From the NCBI GenBank assembly GCA_019084245.1, contig JAHRFE010000020.1, positions 1-64,000 on the forward strand: a stretch of DNA of 64,000 nucleotides. The letters run 5' to 3'. This DNA is from Hoeflea sp. (GTDB lineage: Bacteria > Pseudomonadota > Alphaproteobacteria > Rhizobiales > Rhizobiaceae). Shown one piece after another: positions 16,109 to 25,418 of this stretch. The position numbers were made by a program, and so were the translations under genes. Below the pieces are notes generated by a model that worked only from the letters and a program-made list of their open reading frames with translations, did no database searches and was not told where the DNA came from. Position 1 is the stretch's first letter. Every line of letters begins with the position of its first letter.

Positions 16109-17122
16109 ATGATGAGTGAACAGATGCCGGCCCAGCTTCCGGGTTTTGCACGCAATGCCGTCAACCTCGCCTCCGCAGGGCTCGGCGCCAAGGGGCTCTT
16201 TGCCACCGACGAGTTCTTCGCGCCGCTTGCGCGCATGCTCGCCGACCAGCCGGCGGTTTTCATCGAAGACAAGTATGACGACAACGGCAAGTGGATGGAC
16301 GGCTGGGAAAGCCGCCGCAAGCGGGTTCTGGGCCATGATTTCGCGGTCATCCGGCTTGCCACCGCCGGCCGGATCGATGGCTTTGATGTCGACACCTCGC
16401 ATTTCACCGGCAATTACCCGCCTGCCGCCCGCATCGAGGCCTGCAATGTGACGGGCGATCCCGATGACACAACCGTCTGGACCGAGGTGCTGGCGACATC
16501 GCCGCTGGGGCCGAGCGCGCATCATTACCTGGCCTCGCAATCCTCGGAGATCTACACCCATGTGCGCCTGCACATCTATCCCGATGGCGGCGTGGCGCGG
16601 CTTCGCGTCTACGGCCAGCCCTTCCTCGACCGCTCGCGCGTAGGCGACGGCGAGATCGAACTCTCGGCCTCGCTCAATGGCGGACGCATCATCGGCTTCT
16701 CCGACGCCCATTACGGCGCCTATCACCGGTTGCTGGCGCCGGGCCGCGGGCTCAACATGGGCGACGGCTGGGAGACCAGCCGCAGGCGCGTTCCGGGTAA
16801 TGAATGGATCGTCATCGCGCTCGGCGCCCGCGGCGTCATCTCGTCGGCGATCGTCGACACTGCCTATTACAAAGGCAACTTTCCCGACAGCTGCTCGATC
16901 CAGGCCGCTGACATGAGCGAATTCGGAACGGATGCGGGCGACGCGCTCATCACCGCCTCGATGTTCTGGCCGGACCTGATCGCACAACAGAAGCTGCAAG
17001 CCGATCATGTCCACGATCTCTCCGCTCATCTCAACGATCTGGGCCCGGTCACCCATGTGCGGCTCAATATTTTCCCTGACGGAGGCATCAGCCGGATCAA
17101 ACTGAGCGGACGTCTCGCCTGA
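16109..17122 (+). CDS. alc: allantoicase
   Basis: The protein of 337 residues is allantoicase, which splits allantoate into ureidoglycolate and urea in the purine-to-glyoxylate pathway. It has the two repeated jelly-roll modules of the family: the first with GKWMDGWESRRKR, DGFDVDTSHFTGNYPP and THVRLHIYPDGGVARLRVYG, the second with NMGDGWETSRRR, DTAYYKGNFPDSC and THVRLNIFPDGGISRIKLSG. ATG 16109 and ATG 16112 are adjacent; AGGAG seven bases before 16112 favours the second. An NCS2 purine permease follows 183 bp downstream. Other steps (uricase, allantoinase) are not in the window. Confidence 0.93.
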   Translation: MMSEQMPAQLPGFARNAVNLASAGLGAKGLFATDEFFAPLARMLADQPAVFIEDKYDDNGKWMDGWESRRKRVLGHDFAVIRLATAGRIDGFDVDTSHFTGNYPPAARIEACNVTGDPDDTTVWTEVLATSPLGPSAHHYLASQSSEIYTHVRLHIYPDGGVARLRVYGQPFLDRSRVGDGEIELSASLNGGRIIGFSDAHYGAYHRLLAPGRGLNMGDGWETSRRRVPGNEWIVIALGARGVISSAIVDTAYYKGNFPDSCSIQAADMSEFGTDAGDALITASMFWPDLIAQQKLQADHVHDLSAHLNDLGPVTHVRLNIFPDGGISRIKLSGRLA

Positions 17123-17305
17123 GAAGCAAAAAGCAGAGGTAATGGCATAGGTCTTGCCTTTCAGGGATATGGACCGAATCAGGGACAGGGCGGGGAAGCC
17201 CGGGTCGCTGACAGGTCGACAATAACCGGCAGTTCAGCCGGTTCGCGGCAATGGGGGGCCGCGGACCGGTGTGACAAGCACCCCTGAGGGAAAAGGACCA
17301 CGGCC

Positions 17306-18664
17306 ATGGCCGACACATCGCTTGGAACTGCGGAACAATTGCGGGATCCGAACTACACGCCACCGCTTGCCAAGGCGATTCCGCTGGGGATCCAGCACGT
17401 GCTGGCGATGTTTGTCTCCAATGTGACACCTGCGATCATCGTCGCCGGTGCTGCCGGCATCGGCTTCGGATCGGATCAGGGCGCGCTCGGCTTTCCCGAC
17501 ATGACCTACATGATCCAGATGTCTCTGCTGTTCGCGGGCATCGCAACGCTGCTGCAGACCATCGGCATGGGTCCGGTCGGCGCCCGGCTGCCGATCGTGC
17601 AGGGCACCAGCTTCGCCTTCGTCCCCGTCATGATCCCGGCGGTGGCGGGGCTCGGGGCCGCGGGCCTTGCAGGCCTGATGACCGGCGTGATGATCGGCGG
17701 GCTGTTCCACTTCTGCCTGGGTTTTGTCGTCGGCCGCATCCGCTATGCGCTGCCGCCACTGGTCACCGGGCTGATCGTGCTGATGATCGGACTGGCGCTG
17801 GTCAAGGTCGGCGTCCAGTATGCCGCCGGCGGCGTGCCGCTGATGGGCAAGCCGGAGTTCGGCAGCCTGGCGATGTGGGTCCCGGCGCTGGTGGTGATCG
17901 CTGTTACCCTGGCGGTCAAGTTCTTCACGCGCGGCTTCGCGGCGGTCGCGGCAGTGCTGATCGGCATTCTGGCCGGCTATGTCGTCGCGCTCATGATGGG
18001 CCAGGTGAATTTCACAAGCTTTGAGCGGGCCGGCTATTTCTCCCTTCCGATCCCGTTCAAATGGGGTTTCGAGTTCAACGTGGCCATCATCATCGGCATG
18101 TGCTTCATGGCCATCGTCTCGGCCATCGAGACCGTCGGCGACACGTCAGGCATCACCAAGGGCGGTGCCGGACGCGAGGCGACCGACAAGGAAATCGAGG
18201 GAGCCACCTTCGCCGACGGGCTTGGCACCGCGGTTGCCGGTGTGTTCGGCGGACTGCCCAACACCTCATTTTCGCAGAATGTCGGTCTGATCGCCATGAC
18301 CGGGGTGATGAGCCGCCATGTGGTGACGATCGGGGCGCTGTTCCTGATCATCTGCGGTTTCGTGCCAAAGATCGGCGCGCTCATCAATACGGTGCCGATC
18401 AATGTGCTCGGCGGCGGCGTCATCGTCATGTTTGGCATGGTCTGCGCCGCGGGCGTCAATATGCTTTCGGACGTCAACTGGAACCGGCGGAACATGGTGA
18501 TCTTCGCCACCGCGCTGTCGATCAGCCTCGGCCTGCAACTGGTGCCCGAAGCGCTGCAGCATCTGGGCAGGACCACGCAGATCCTGTTGACCAGCGGCGT
18601 GCTGCCTGCAGCCGTGATCTCGATTGTGCTGAACCTCGCGCTGCCGGAACAACTCGACGAGTGA
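17306..18664 (+). CDS. NCS2 family uric acid/xanthine permease
   Basis: A 452-residue inner-membrane protein with about 12-14 hydrophobic segments and the nucleobase:cation symporter-2 signatures: IVQGTSFAFVP (TM3), AIETVGDTSGITKGG with the TM8 glutamate, and NTSFSQNVGLIAMTGV containing the QNxG NAT motif typical of xanthine and uric acid transporters rather than uracil transporters. The neighbouring allantoicase suggests urate or another purine as substrate. AAGGA lies upstream of ATG 17306. A hairpin terminator follows between it and the convergent rpe gene. Confidence 0.9.
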   Translation: MADTSLGTAEQLRDPNYTPPLAKAIPLGIQHVLAMFVSNVTPAIIVAGAAGIGFGSDQGALGFPDMTYMIQMSLLFAGIATLLQTIGMGPVGARLPIVQGTSFAFVPVMIPAVAGLGAAGLAGLMTGVMIGGLFHFCLGFVVGRIRYALPPLVTGLIVLMIGLALVKVGVQYAAGGVPLMGKPEFGSLAMWVPALVVIAVTLAVKFFTRGFAAVAAVLIGILAGYVVALMMGQVNFTSFERAGYFSLPIPFKWGFEFNVAIIIGMCFMAIVSAIETVGDTSGITKGGAGREATDKEIEGATFADGLGTAVAGVFGGLPNTSFSQNVGLIAMTGVMSRHVVTIGALFLIICGFVPKIGALINTVPINVLGGGVIVMFGMVCAAGVNMLSDVNWNRRNMVIFATALSISLGLQLVPEALQHLGRTTQILLTSGVLPAAVISIVLNLALPEQLDE

Positions 18665-18689
18665 GCCCGGCGGAACGCCCGATAACAGA

Positions 18690-18715
18690 GCCCCTGGTTC
18701 ATCCGAACCGGGGGC
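18690..18715. terminator. hairpin between convergent permease and rpe genes
   Basis: GCCCCTGGTTC (18690-18700) and GAACCGGGGGC (18705-18715) pair over 11 positions with one T-G wobble and a four-base loop. No T tract follows on either strand, but the location between two convergent stops fits a bidirectional terminator. Confidence 0.6.
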
Positions 18716-18739
18716 ATTCCATAGGATGAACCTGCCTGC

Positions 18740-19414
18740 TCAGGCGGCGGACTGCGCCGCCTGACGAATCTCCGAAATGTTCCTGGCCCAATCGGCCTCG
18801 CCCGCGCCCTTGAACACCGCGGAGCCTGCGACCAGCACATCGGCGCCGGCGGCGGCCACGAGCGGAGCGGTCACCGGCGTGACGCCGCCGTCGATCTCGA
18901 TGTGGATCGGCCGGTCGCCGATCATCTTCCTGACCCGCGCCACCTTGTCCACCACCGAGGGGATGAAGGCCTGGCCGCCGAAGCCGGGGTTGACGGTCAT
19001 CAGAAGGATCAGGTCGAGACGGTCGAGCACGTATTCGATCACGCTCTCGTGGGTCGAGGGATTGAGCGAAACGCCGGCCTTCTTGCCGAGCGCCCGGATC
19101 GCCTGCAGCGAGCGGTCGAGATGGGTGGTGGCTTCGGCATGGACGGTGATGATGTCGCAACCGGCGTCGGCGAAGGCCTCGAGATAGGGATCGCAGGGCT
19201 CGATCATCAGATGGCAATCGAACACCGCTGTGGTGCGCGGCCGCACCGCCTTGATGATGCCGGGACCGAAAGTGATGTTGGGGACGAAATGGCCGTCCAT
19301 CACGTCGAGATGGATCCAGTCGGCCCCGGCGCGCACCACGCCCTCGATGTCATCGCCGAGACGCGAGAAATCAGCCGAGAGGATGGACGGGGCGATCAGC
19401 ACGGGACGGGTCAT
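18740..19414 (-). CDS. rpe: ribulose-phosphate 3-epimerase
   Basis: The 224-residue TIM-barrel enzyme interconverts ribulose 5-phosphate and xylulose 5-phosphate. Signatures are [13 protein letters not shown] (with Asp as general base region), [19 protein letters not shown] with the metal-binding His and Asp, [29 protein letters not shown] and [18 protein letters not shown] 19414 follows AAGGAA; an upstream in-frame ATG would add a non-conserved head. Single gene, convergent with the permease. Confidence 0.93.
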   Translation of the reverse strand: MTRPVLIAPSILSADFSRLGDDIEGVVRAGADWIHLDVMDGHFVPNITFGPGIIKAVRPRTTAVFDCHLMIEPCDPYLEAFADAGCDIITVHAEATTHLDRSLQAIRALGKKAGVSLNPSTHESVIEYVLDRLDLILLMTVNPGFGGQAFIPSVVDKVARVRKMIGDRPIHIEIDGGVTPVTAPLVAAAGADVLVAGSAVFKGAGEADWARNISEIRQAAQSAA

Positions 19415-19599
19415 GGCGGGTTCCTTGCGGTTGGGGCGCATCCGCCCTTGCTCTTGCGCGCCGGTTTGCCCGAACAGCCGTGCCGAGGTCAAGCCGGCGC
19501 AAGCGCGCACCTGTGCAAAGCCCAAATGAGGCCGCCGAACCGGCTTGCCAGACCGAGGCTGCGGCGGGCAATGTTGCCGCCCGGAGACAGGAGCCCCGC

Positions 19600-19995
19600 A
19601 TGACCCGACCGCCGATCAGCCATTCCATCGTGTTCACCTACACCGACGATCTCGCGCGCGGCTCGCGGTTTTTCCGCGAGGCGATGGAGCTTGATTTCGT
19701 GGTCGACCAGGGCGCCTGCCACATCTACCGGCTGACGCCGCTCAGCTATATCGGCGTGTGCAACCTGCCCGACCGGCCCCGGGGCACGGCCGGCGTGACG
19801 CTGACCATTGTCTCGCCCGATGTCGACGGCTGGCGTGACTTCCTCGAGGCCAAGGGCGTCACCTATGTGAGCGGCCCGGAGCACAGCGAAGAATTTGGCG
19901 TCTACTCGTCCCTGTTTCACTCGCCCGACGGCTACCGCGTCGAGATCCAGAGTTTTGACGATCCGGAGTGGGACAAGAAGATCGTCCCGACCTGA
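19600..19995 (+). CDS. VOC family (glyoxalase/bleomycin resistance-like) protein
   Basis: A 131-residue vicinal-oxygen-chelate protein: [30 protein letters not shown] in the first beta-alpha-beta-beta-beta module and [21 protein letters not shown] in the second. Family members include glyoxalases, dioxygenases and antibiotic-binding proteins; metal-binding residues are not complete enough to name a reaction. ATG 19600 follows CAGGAG. Its stop is immediately followed, with no gap, by the stop of the convergent enolase-superfamily gene. Confidence 0.85.
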   Translation: MTRPPISHSIVFTYTDDLARGSRFFREAMELDFVVDQGACHIYRLTPLSYIGVCNLPDRPRGTAGVTLTIVSPDVDGWRDFLEAKGVTYVSGPEHSEEFGVYSSLFHSPDGYRVEIQSFDDPEWDKKIVPT

Positions 19996-21210
19996 TCAGA
20001 AGCGGATCGGCTCGCGGGTCATCTCCAGGTGCAGTTTCTCGCCGCTCCAGGGATTGGCTTCGCACACCGTCTCGTCAAGCTCGACGCCCAGCCCCGGCTC
20101 GCTCGAGGGAATGACGTAGCCGTCTTCCCACTGGATCTTCTTTTTCAGAACCTCGGCGTGGAAGCCGTCCCAGGTCTTGATCGATTCGAGCACCAGGAAA
20201 TTGGGGAGCGTCGCTGCGAGCTGGATGTTGGCGGCGGCGACCAGCGGTCCGCAATAGCAGTGCGGCGCGATCTGGATGCCGAAGGCCTCGGCCATGCCGG
20301 CGATCTTCTTGGTTTCGAGCAGCCCGCCGGATCGGCCGAGATTGGGTTGCAGGATGGAAGCTGCCCGGGCCTCGATGACGCGGGCAAACTCATGCTTGGT
20401 CACCAGCCGTTCGCCGGTGGCAACGGGAATCGAGGTTCCGCGCGCGACCTCGGCCATGGCGGCGATCTGGTCGGGCGGCACGGGCTCCTCGAACCACAGG
20501 GGATCCGCGGCCTCGATGGCGCGGGCCATGCGGATGGCGCCGCTAGCGGTGAACTGGCCGTGGGTGCCGAACAGGATGTCGGCGCGGGTGCCGACCGCCT
20601 CGCGCACCGCGCGGACCATGCGGGCCGAGAGATCGATGTCGGTCAGCAGCGGCTGATGCCCGCCCTGCACGCGGTAGGGTCCTGCGGGATCGAACTTGAC
20701 CGCGGTGAAGCCCTGGCCCACCGCTTCAAGCGCGGCGGCGGCGGCGAGATCGGGATCGTTGTAGACATTGACCTTGCTGTCGGTGGCAATCGGGTCGACG
20801 CTGCCGGTGGCGGGGTAGAGATAGGTGTAGGAGCGCAAGCCCTCATGCACACGGCCGCCCAAGAGCTTGTGGATGGGCTGGCCCGCTTCCTTGCCGATGA
20901 TGTCCCAGCAGGCCATCTCGAGCGCCGAGCAGCAGGCCATCATGGTCATGTCCGGGCGCTGCGAGAAGCCCGAGGAGTAGCAGAGCCGGAAGAAATTCTC
21001 GATGTCGTGCGGATCGCGGCCCACCAGATAGCGCGCCGCCACATCCTCCATCAGCTTTGCGGTCAGGTGCGGATCGAAGGCTGCATCATAGGCTTCGCCA
21101 TAGCCCACGACACCGCCATCGGTCGTCAGCTTGACGAAGAGGAAATAGCGGCCGCCGATCTGCGGCGGCGGGTTGGCGACCACGAAGGTCCGGACATCGG
21201 TGATTTTCAT
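19996..21210 (-). CDS. enolase-superfamily (mandelate racemase/muconate lactonizing) acid-sugar dehydratase-like enzyme
   Basis: The 404-residue protein has the superfamily capping domain (VVGYGEAYDA...FSQRPDMTMMACCSALEMACWDIIGKEAGQPIHKLLGG) and a barrel domain. Recognisable sites are AVKFDPAGPY, LWFEEPVPP (second-strand Glu), VATGERLVTKHEF (third Glu) and IQIAPHCYCGP with the C-terminal His. It most resembles D-galactonate/mannonate-type dehydratases. At the position of the first metal ligand (DFH in DgoD), this protein appears to read GTH, so the aspartate may be replaced. ATG 21210 follows GAGGAGAG. It could supply 2-keto-3-deoxy sugar acids to the SDR/FAH pair 17 kb away, but that is only an inference. 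Confidence 0.82.
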   Translation of the reverse strand: MKITDVRTFVVANPPPQIGGRYFLFVKLTTDGGVVGYGEAYDAAFDPHLTAKLMEDVAARYLVGRDPHDIENFFRLCYSSGFSQRPDMTMMACCSALEMACWDIIGKEAGQPIHKLLGGRVHEGLRSYTYLYPATGSVDPIATDSKVNVYNDPDLAAAAALEAVGQGFTAVKFDPAGPYRVQGGHQPLLTDIDLSARMVRAVREAVGTRADILFGTHGQFTASGAIRMARAIEAADPLWFEEPVPPDQIAAMAEVARGTSIPVATGERLVTKHEFARVIEARAASILQPNLGRSGGLLETKKIAGMAEAFGIQIAPHCYCGPLVAAANIQLAATLPNFLVLESIKTWDGFHAEVLKKKIQWEDGYVIPSSEPGLGVELDETVCEANPWSGEKLHLEMTREPIRF

Positions 21211-21404
21211 GGGGCTCTCCTCGATACGCAACTCAAAACTGGCCGCACTCGATCAGGATTCACCCGCGAAATCCAGCCCCTCCTGCGACACGCCGTCTTC
21301 AAAACCGCGACAGGTCCACCGCACAAAACCATGCTTTGGGACAAGCATGGGGCAAGCTTGGCCTGACAGGGTGACCAGGCAAAGGCCTCACGCGAAGAAA
21401 CCAT

Positions 21405-22607
21405 ATGATTCATCTTTCCATCTGCCTGCCCACCCGCAACAGGCAGAGCTACTGCATCGAGACGATCCGCGCACTCGCCGAAAGCGACGGCGCGGATTTC
21501 GAAGTTATCGTCGGCGACAATTCCGATGACGGCTCGGTGCTGGCCGATTTCTTTTCCGAGGAGTTCAAGGATCCCCGGTTCCGCCTCGTCGGTCCCGCAG
21601 ACACCGTGCTTTCCATGGTCGACAATTGGGAGCGGCTTATCGGCCTGACCAGGGGCCGGTGGCTCTCCGTCATCGGCGATGATGACTACATCGATCCCAA
21701 GCTTGTGCTCCTGCTCAAATATTACGAGCGGCTTTACCCCGAAGTCGACTCGGTAAGCTGGGCCCGCATGAGCTACAACTGGCCCGACAATCGACCGGAA
21801 CCGGCATTGTCGGTCGTCCCGGTCGCCCACGACACCTATGTGGCGGTCAAATCCATTGTGCAGGACCGGCTGTACCGCTGGTCGCAAGGCACCAAGCGAC
21901 CGGCCGTGGGCTTCGGCCTGTATCATGGCGCGGTTCGCAAGCCGGTCATGGAGCGGATCAAGCGCAAATATGGCGGGCGCTATTTCGAGCACCCGGTGGT
22001 CGACTACGAAAGCAGTTGCAAGATCATCCGGGAAGCCAGGATGCTGGTTCATTGCCAGCGGCCGTTCTCGGTTCTGGGCGCCTGCAAGGCTTCCAACTCA
22101 GCCGGCACCAAATCGCGCAAGACCATGGTTGAGCGGGTCAATACGTTCAAGGCCGAGTCCAAGGGCAAGATCGATATGGACGACCCGGTGTTTCCGTTCC
22201 CGATCAGCGATCCCGGCGCCTCGATCTGTGCGTCAGTGGCGTCCACCACATACTGGTTCTGCCGCACCTACGGCATCGACCTCACCGACTTTCCCGAGAA
22301 CTTCGTTCGCGCCGCAATGGATGAATTGAGCGGCATCATCATCGAGGAAGAGTACGAGCTCAAGAAGGCCTATTTCGAACGTGGTTTTGACGCCTGGGAG
22401 GGAGGCCGGTGGCGCGAGAGCTTCAAGCCCCCGGTGTTCTGGGGCAACCGCTCGCACAATGAGCTTTGCGGTGTGCTCAAGGACTATCTCTACATTCGCG
22501 AGGATGTGCCGCCAGCCCGGACACCGGCGGAATTCTATCGCTTTGGCGAAGCCCTGATCATGCCGATCGAACACGTCGCCTCCGGCGCCCGGGTGTTTGC
22601 ACGATGA
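21405..22607 (+). CDS. glycosyltransferase family 2-type protein (first of tandem paralogues)
   Basis: The 400-residue protein opens with a GT-A nucleotide-sugar-binding region: LSICLPTRNRQSYC, EVIVGDNSDDGS, and SVIGDDDYIDP carrying the DxD-like DDD motif. The C-terminal half, with RYFEHPVVDYESSCK, FSVLGACKASNSAG and an acidic helical tail, is shared with the next gene and not with ordinary GT2 enzymes, so it defines a distinct subfamily. No membrane segment is seen; it is probably cytoplasmic. It is the first gene of a four- or five-gene unit with WbqC and a CmcI-like enzyme, which points to surface polysaccharide or glycoconjugate assembly. Confidence 0.82.
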   Translation: MIHLSICLPTRNRQSYCIETIRALAESDGADFEVIVGDNSDDGSVLADFFSEEFKDPRFRLVGPADTVLSMVDNWERLIGLTRGRWLSVIGDDDYIDPKLVLLLKYYERLYPEVDSVSWARMSYNWPDNRPEPALSVVPVAHDTYVAVKSIVQDRLYRWSQGTKRPAVGFGLYHGAVRKPVMERIKRKYGGRYFEHPVVDYESSCKIIREARMLVHCQRPFSVLGACKASNSAGTKSRKTMVERVNTFKAESKGKIDMDDPVFPFPISDPGASICASVASTTYWFCRTYGIDLTDFPENFVRAAMDELSGIIIEEEYELKKAYFERGFDAWEGGRWRESFKPPVFWGNRSHNELCGVLKDYLYIREDVPPARTPAEFYRFGEALIMPIEHVASGARVFAR

Positions 22608-23776
22608 CCCGGCTGACCATTTGCATCCCCACCCGCAACCGCCAGAGCTACGCGATGGACGCGGTGCGTCACATGCTGGCCTCAAAGCGGGAGGATTTCG
22701 AGATCCTGGTCGCGGACAATTCCGATGACGCCGCTCCCCTGGCCGAATTCGTCGCGGAACGCAACGACAGCCGCCTGCGTCTGCTGCCGCCAGAGTCCAA
22801 GCCGCTCTCGATGCAGGACAACTGGGAACGCATGCCGCAGCATGCCCGCGGCGAATGGCTCAGCATCATCGGTGACGACGATTATCTCGACCCGGAACTG
22901 TGTGAAGCGCTGCGTGTGACCAGCGAACGGGTTCCAAACGCCGATGCCTTCACCTGGGGCCGCTCCTATTTCGTCTGGCCCGAAGTCCGACCCAATCGCG
23001 AAATCACCCGGATCCCGACAGGCAGCCATCTGATCCACATGGAAAAGAAGGAGCTGATGAAAAAGATGTTCTTCTGGGTAGACGCCAAGGACCGGCCGGC
23101 CTGCCCGTTCGGCATCTATCATGGCGCGCTCAAGAAGGAGCTTCTGGACCGCATTCGCGATGCCTTTTCAAACCGCTATTTCGAGCACCCCAATGCCGAC
23201 TATGACAGCATCTGCAAAACCGTCATGATGGCTGACATGTGCATCTACTGGGAACGGCCGTTGTCCGTGTTCGGGGCCTGCAAGGCCTCCAACACAGCCG
23301 GCCTGAGGGATCCGAATGTCGGTCTCGAACGCCTCAAGACTGTTCGCGGGGAGAATGAAGGCGGGCTTGAAGCCGAAGATTTTCCGTTTCCGATCGAACT
23401 CGGAATCACGGCTTCGGTGGGTCACACCATGGAATGGTTCAAGCAGCGCTACGGCATCGAGCTGAATGGCTGGGAAGAAGGCTTCATCAAAGCCTGCGCC
23501 GGAGACTGCGAGAGCCAGAATGACCGGACCCGGTTTGAAGCCAAAAAAGCCGGATATGCGGCCGCGATCAAGGAGTGGCGCGGCGCCCAGGCGCTCAAGC
23601 AATTCAATCCGACCTACAAATATCGACCTGACGTGCCGAAATTCATGGGGCACGCCGAAGGACATCTCAATTTCGACATGGGTATCGGTAACGCGCAGAC
23701 GGCCGCCGAGTTCTACAATCTCCTGGACGGCATGCTTTTTCCGGTGCGGCTGCTTCAAAGCCGGCTCGCCGACTAG
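22604..23776 (+). CDS. glycosyltransferase family 2-type protein (second of tandem paralogues)
   Basis: A 390-residue paralogue of the preceding gene, sharing TRNRQSY, DNSDD, DNWER, SIIGDDDYLDP, RYFEHPNADYDSICK and FGACKASNTAG at matching positions, so the pair arose by tandem duplication. Its ATG overlaps the previous stop (ATGA), showing translational coupling. Like its partner it lacks membrane helices. The two proteins may add two successive residues of the same glycan or act as a heterodimer; both are guesses from paralogy. Confidence 0.82.
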   Translation: MTRLTICIPTRNRQSYAMDAVRHMLASKREDFEILVADNSDDAAPLAEFVAERNDSRLRLLPPESKPLSMQDNWERMPQHARGEWLSIIGDDDYLDPELCEALRVTSERVPNADAFTWGRSYFVWPEVRPNREITRIPTGSHLIHMEKKELMKKMFFWVDAKDRPACPFGIYHGALKKELLDRIRDAFSNRYFEHPNADYDSICKTVMMADMCIYWERPLSVFGACKASNTAGLRDPNVGLERLKTVRGENEGGLEAEDFPFPIELGITASVGHTMEWFKQRYGIELNGWEEGFIKACAGDCESQNDRTRFEAKKAGYAAAIKEWRGAQALKQFNPTYKYRPDVPKFMGHAEGHLNFDMGIGNAQTAAEFYNLLDGMLFPVRLLQSRLAD

Positions 23777-23825
23777 CGCACCTGAACAGCGACGCACGCA
23801 TTCGAGAACCAACAGGAGGCATGGA

Positions 23826-23924
23826 ATGAAAGACGCTGCATCCCGATCCATGTCGGCCTGGCACTCTGTCCAGTGCGCCCCCGTGCCGAAGTTTTCAGCC
23901 TCTGCTTCGATTCGGGGCGATTGA
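23826..23924 (+). CDS. 32-codon short ORF with strong ribosome site
   Basis: This frame (MKDAASRSMSAWHSVQ start) is preceded by a full AGGAGG at 23814-23819, six bases before its ATG, and ends two bases before the WbqC start. The WbqC gene itself has no clear ribosome site, so translation of the short frame could deliver ribosomes to it. The peptide has no recognised family. It may be a coupling leader or simply a decayed gene start. Confidence 0.4.
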   Translation: MKDAASRSMSAWHSVQCAPVPKFSASASIRGD

Positions 23925-23926
23925 CC

Positions 23927-24652
23927 ATGCGACGGGTCGTGATCAGCCAGTCAATGTATTTTCCCTGGGTGGGCATGCTGGAGCAGATCCGCCTTGCCGA
24001 CGAGTTTATCCACTACGACGACGTCCAGTTTTCCAAGGGAAGTTTCAGCAACAGGGTTCAGGTCAAGCTGCCAGGCGGCATGAGCTGGATGACCGTGCCG
24101 CTTCGCGATCACCGCCTCGGCCAGACAATCGATGAGGTGCGGCTTCAGCCATCTGAAGCCTGGCGCGGCCGCCATCTGGCGTTGCTGGAACAAAGTTTTG
24201 ATGGCGCTCCCCATGCCGCAGACGCGCTTGAACTTGCCGCCAGCGTGATTGGCGGCGACCACGACACTCTGGCGGACCTGGCGCGGAGCAGCATGCTGGC
24301 ACTGTGCCGCTATTTCGGACTGGATGGCGCAACCCGGTTCACGGATTCTCGCGATTTCAACATTGGCGGATCCGGAAGCGCCCGCGTGCTTGGGCTGGTC
24401 AAGGCGGTGAATGGCACGGATTATATTACCGGGCACGGTGCCAAGAACTATCTCGATCACCAGATATTTGAGGCGGAAGGCATCAGCGTTTCGTATATGG
24501 ACTACCAACGAACGCCCTACCCGCAATCGCATGGCGCATTTACACCATATGTATCGGGCCTGGATCTGGTGGCCAATTGCGGCCGGAGCGGGCTTGCAAC
24601 AATCACGTCCCGAACGCGGGACTGGAAGGAGTTTTTGAATGAACCCTCATGA
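23927..24652 (+). CDS. WbqC family protein
   Basis: A 241-residue protein with the WbqC signature at the N-terminus: VVISQSMYFPWVGMLEQ, DEFIHYDDVQFSKGSFSNR and QVKLPGGMSWMTVPL, then DYITGHGAKNYLDH and a C-terminal HGAFTPYVSGLDLVANCG. The family is found in O-antigen and glycan gene clusters and is thought to take part in making modified amino sugars, but its reaction is not established. It has an ATG at 23927 two bases after a short ORF and overlaps the next gene by 14 bp, so it is firmly within the operon. Confidence 0.86.
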   Translation: MRRVVISQSMYFPWVGMLEQIRLADEFIHYDDVQFSKGSFSNRVQVKLPGGMSWMTVPLRDHRLGQTIDEVRLQPSEAWRGRHLALLEQSFDGAPHAADALELAASVIGGDHDTLADLARSSMLALCRYFGLDGATRFTDSRDFNIGGSGSARVLGLVKAVNGTDYITGHGAKNYLDHQIFEAEGISVSYMDYQRTPYPQSHGAFTPYVSGLDLVANCGRSGLATITSRTRDWKEFLNEPS

Positions 24653-25418
24653 TGCATTCCGCGCCGAGGTGGAAGAGAACATCGATGGCCTGGCCGGCGA
24701 CGCCGATCTGCAGGCGCTGTCGCGGGTCTGGATCCGCGAAGCAACGCCCTACAAATGGACCTATAATTTCTCCTGGTTCGGACGGCCGGCGATCCAGCTT
24801 CCCAACGACGCCTGGGCCTTGCAGGAACTGGTCTGGTCGATCAGGCCGGACCTGATCATCGAAACCGGCATCGCCCATGGTGGATCGCTGATCTACTCGG
24901 CCTCGCTGCTTGCGCTTCTGGACCTGTGCGACGCCACCGAACAGGGCGAAATGCTCGATCCGCGCAAGCCCAAACGCAAGGTGCTTGGCATCGACATCGA
25001 CATCCGCTCGCACAATCGCGAGGCGATCGAAGCGCATCCGCTGTTCCCGCGCATCGAGATGATCGAGGGCTCGAGCATAACCTCGGAGACGATTTCAAAG
25101 GTCAAGGATATCGCATCGGGCTACAAGCGGATCCTGGTGTGCCTCGATTCCAATCATACCCACGATCATGTGCTGGCTGAACTCGAAGCCTATGCGCCGC
25201 TGGTCACGCCGGGCAGCTATTGCATTGTCTTTGACACCCTTGTCGAGGACATGCCGGAGCGTCTGTCGGCCGATCGCCCATGGGGGCCCGGCAACTCTCC
25301 GAAATCCGCGGTTCACGCTTTCCTCAAGAGCAATGCCAGCTTCGAAATCGACAGCCGCATCGACAAGAAGCTGCTCATCACGGTGGCCCCGGACGGATTT
25401 CTCAAGCGGATTGCCTAG
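24639..25418 (+). CDS. cephalosporin hydroxylase (CmcI) family protein
   Basis: The 259-residue protein matches the CmcI family: DLIIETGIAHGGSLIYSAS is a SAM-binding-like motif I, VLGIDIDIRSHNR the following acidic strand, and LVCLDSNHTHDHVLAELEAYAPLV the motif IV region. Despite the family name most members appear to be SAM-dependent O-methyltransferases, including rhamnosyl O-methyltransferases of glycolipids. GAPDH-like or oxygenase motifs are absent. ATG 24639 follows AAGGAG and overlaps wbqC. Likely a glycan methyltransferase ending the operon. Confidence 0.85.
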   Translation: MNPHDAFRAEVEENIDGLAGDADLQALSRVWIREATPYKWTYNFSWFGRPAIQLPNDAWALQELVWSIRPDLIIETGIAHGGSLIYSASLLALLDLCDATEQGEMLDPRKPKRKVLGIDIDIRSHNREAIEAHPLFPRIEMIEGSSITSETISKVKDIASGYKRILVCLDSNHTHDHVLAELEAYAPLVTPGSYCIVFDTLVEDMPERLSADRPWGPGNSPKSAVHAFLKSNASFEIDSRIDKKLLITVAPDGFLKRIA

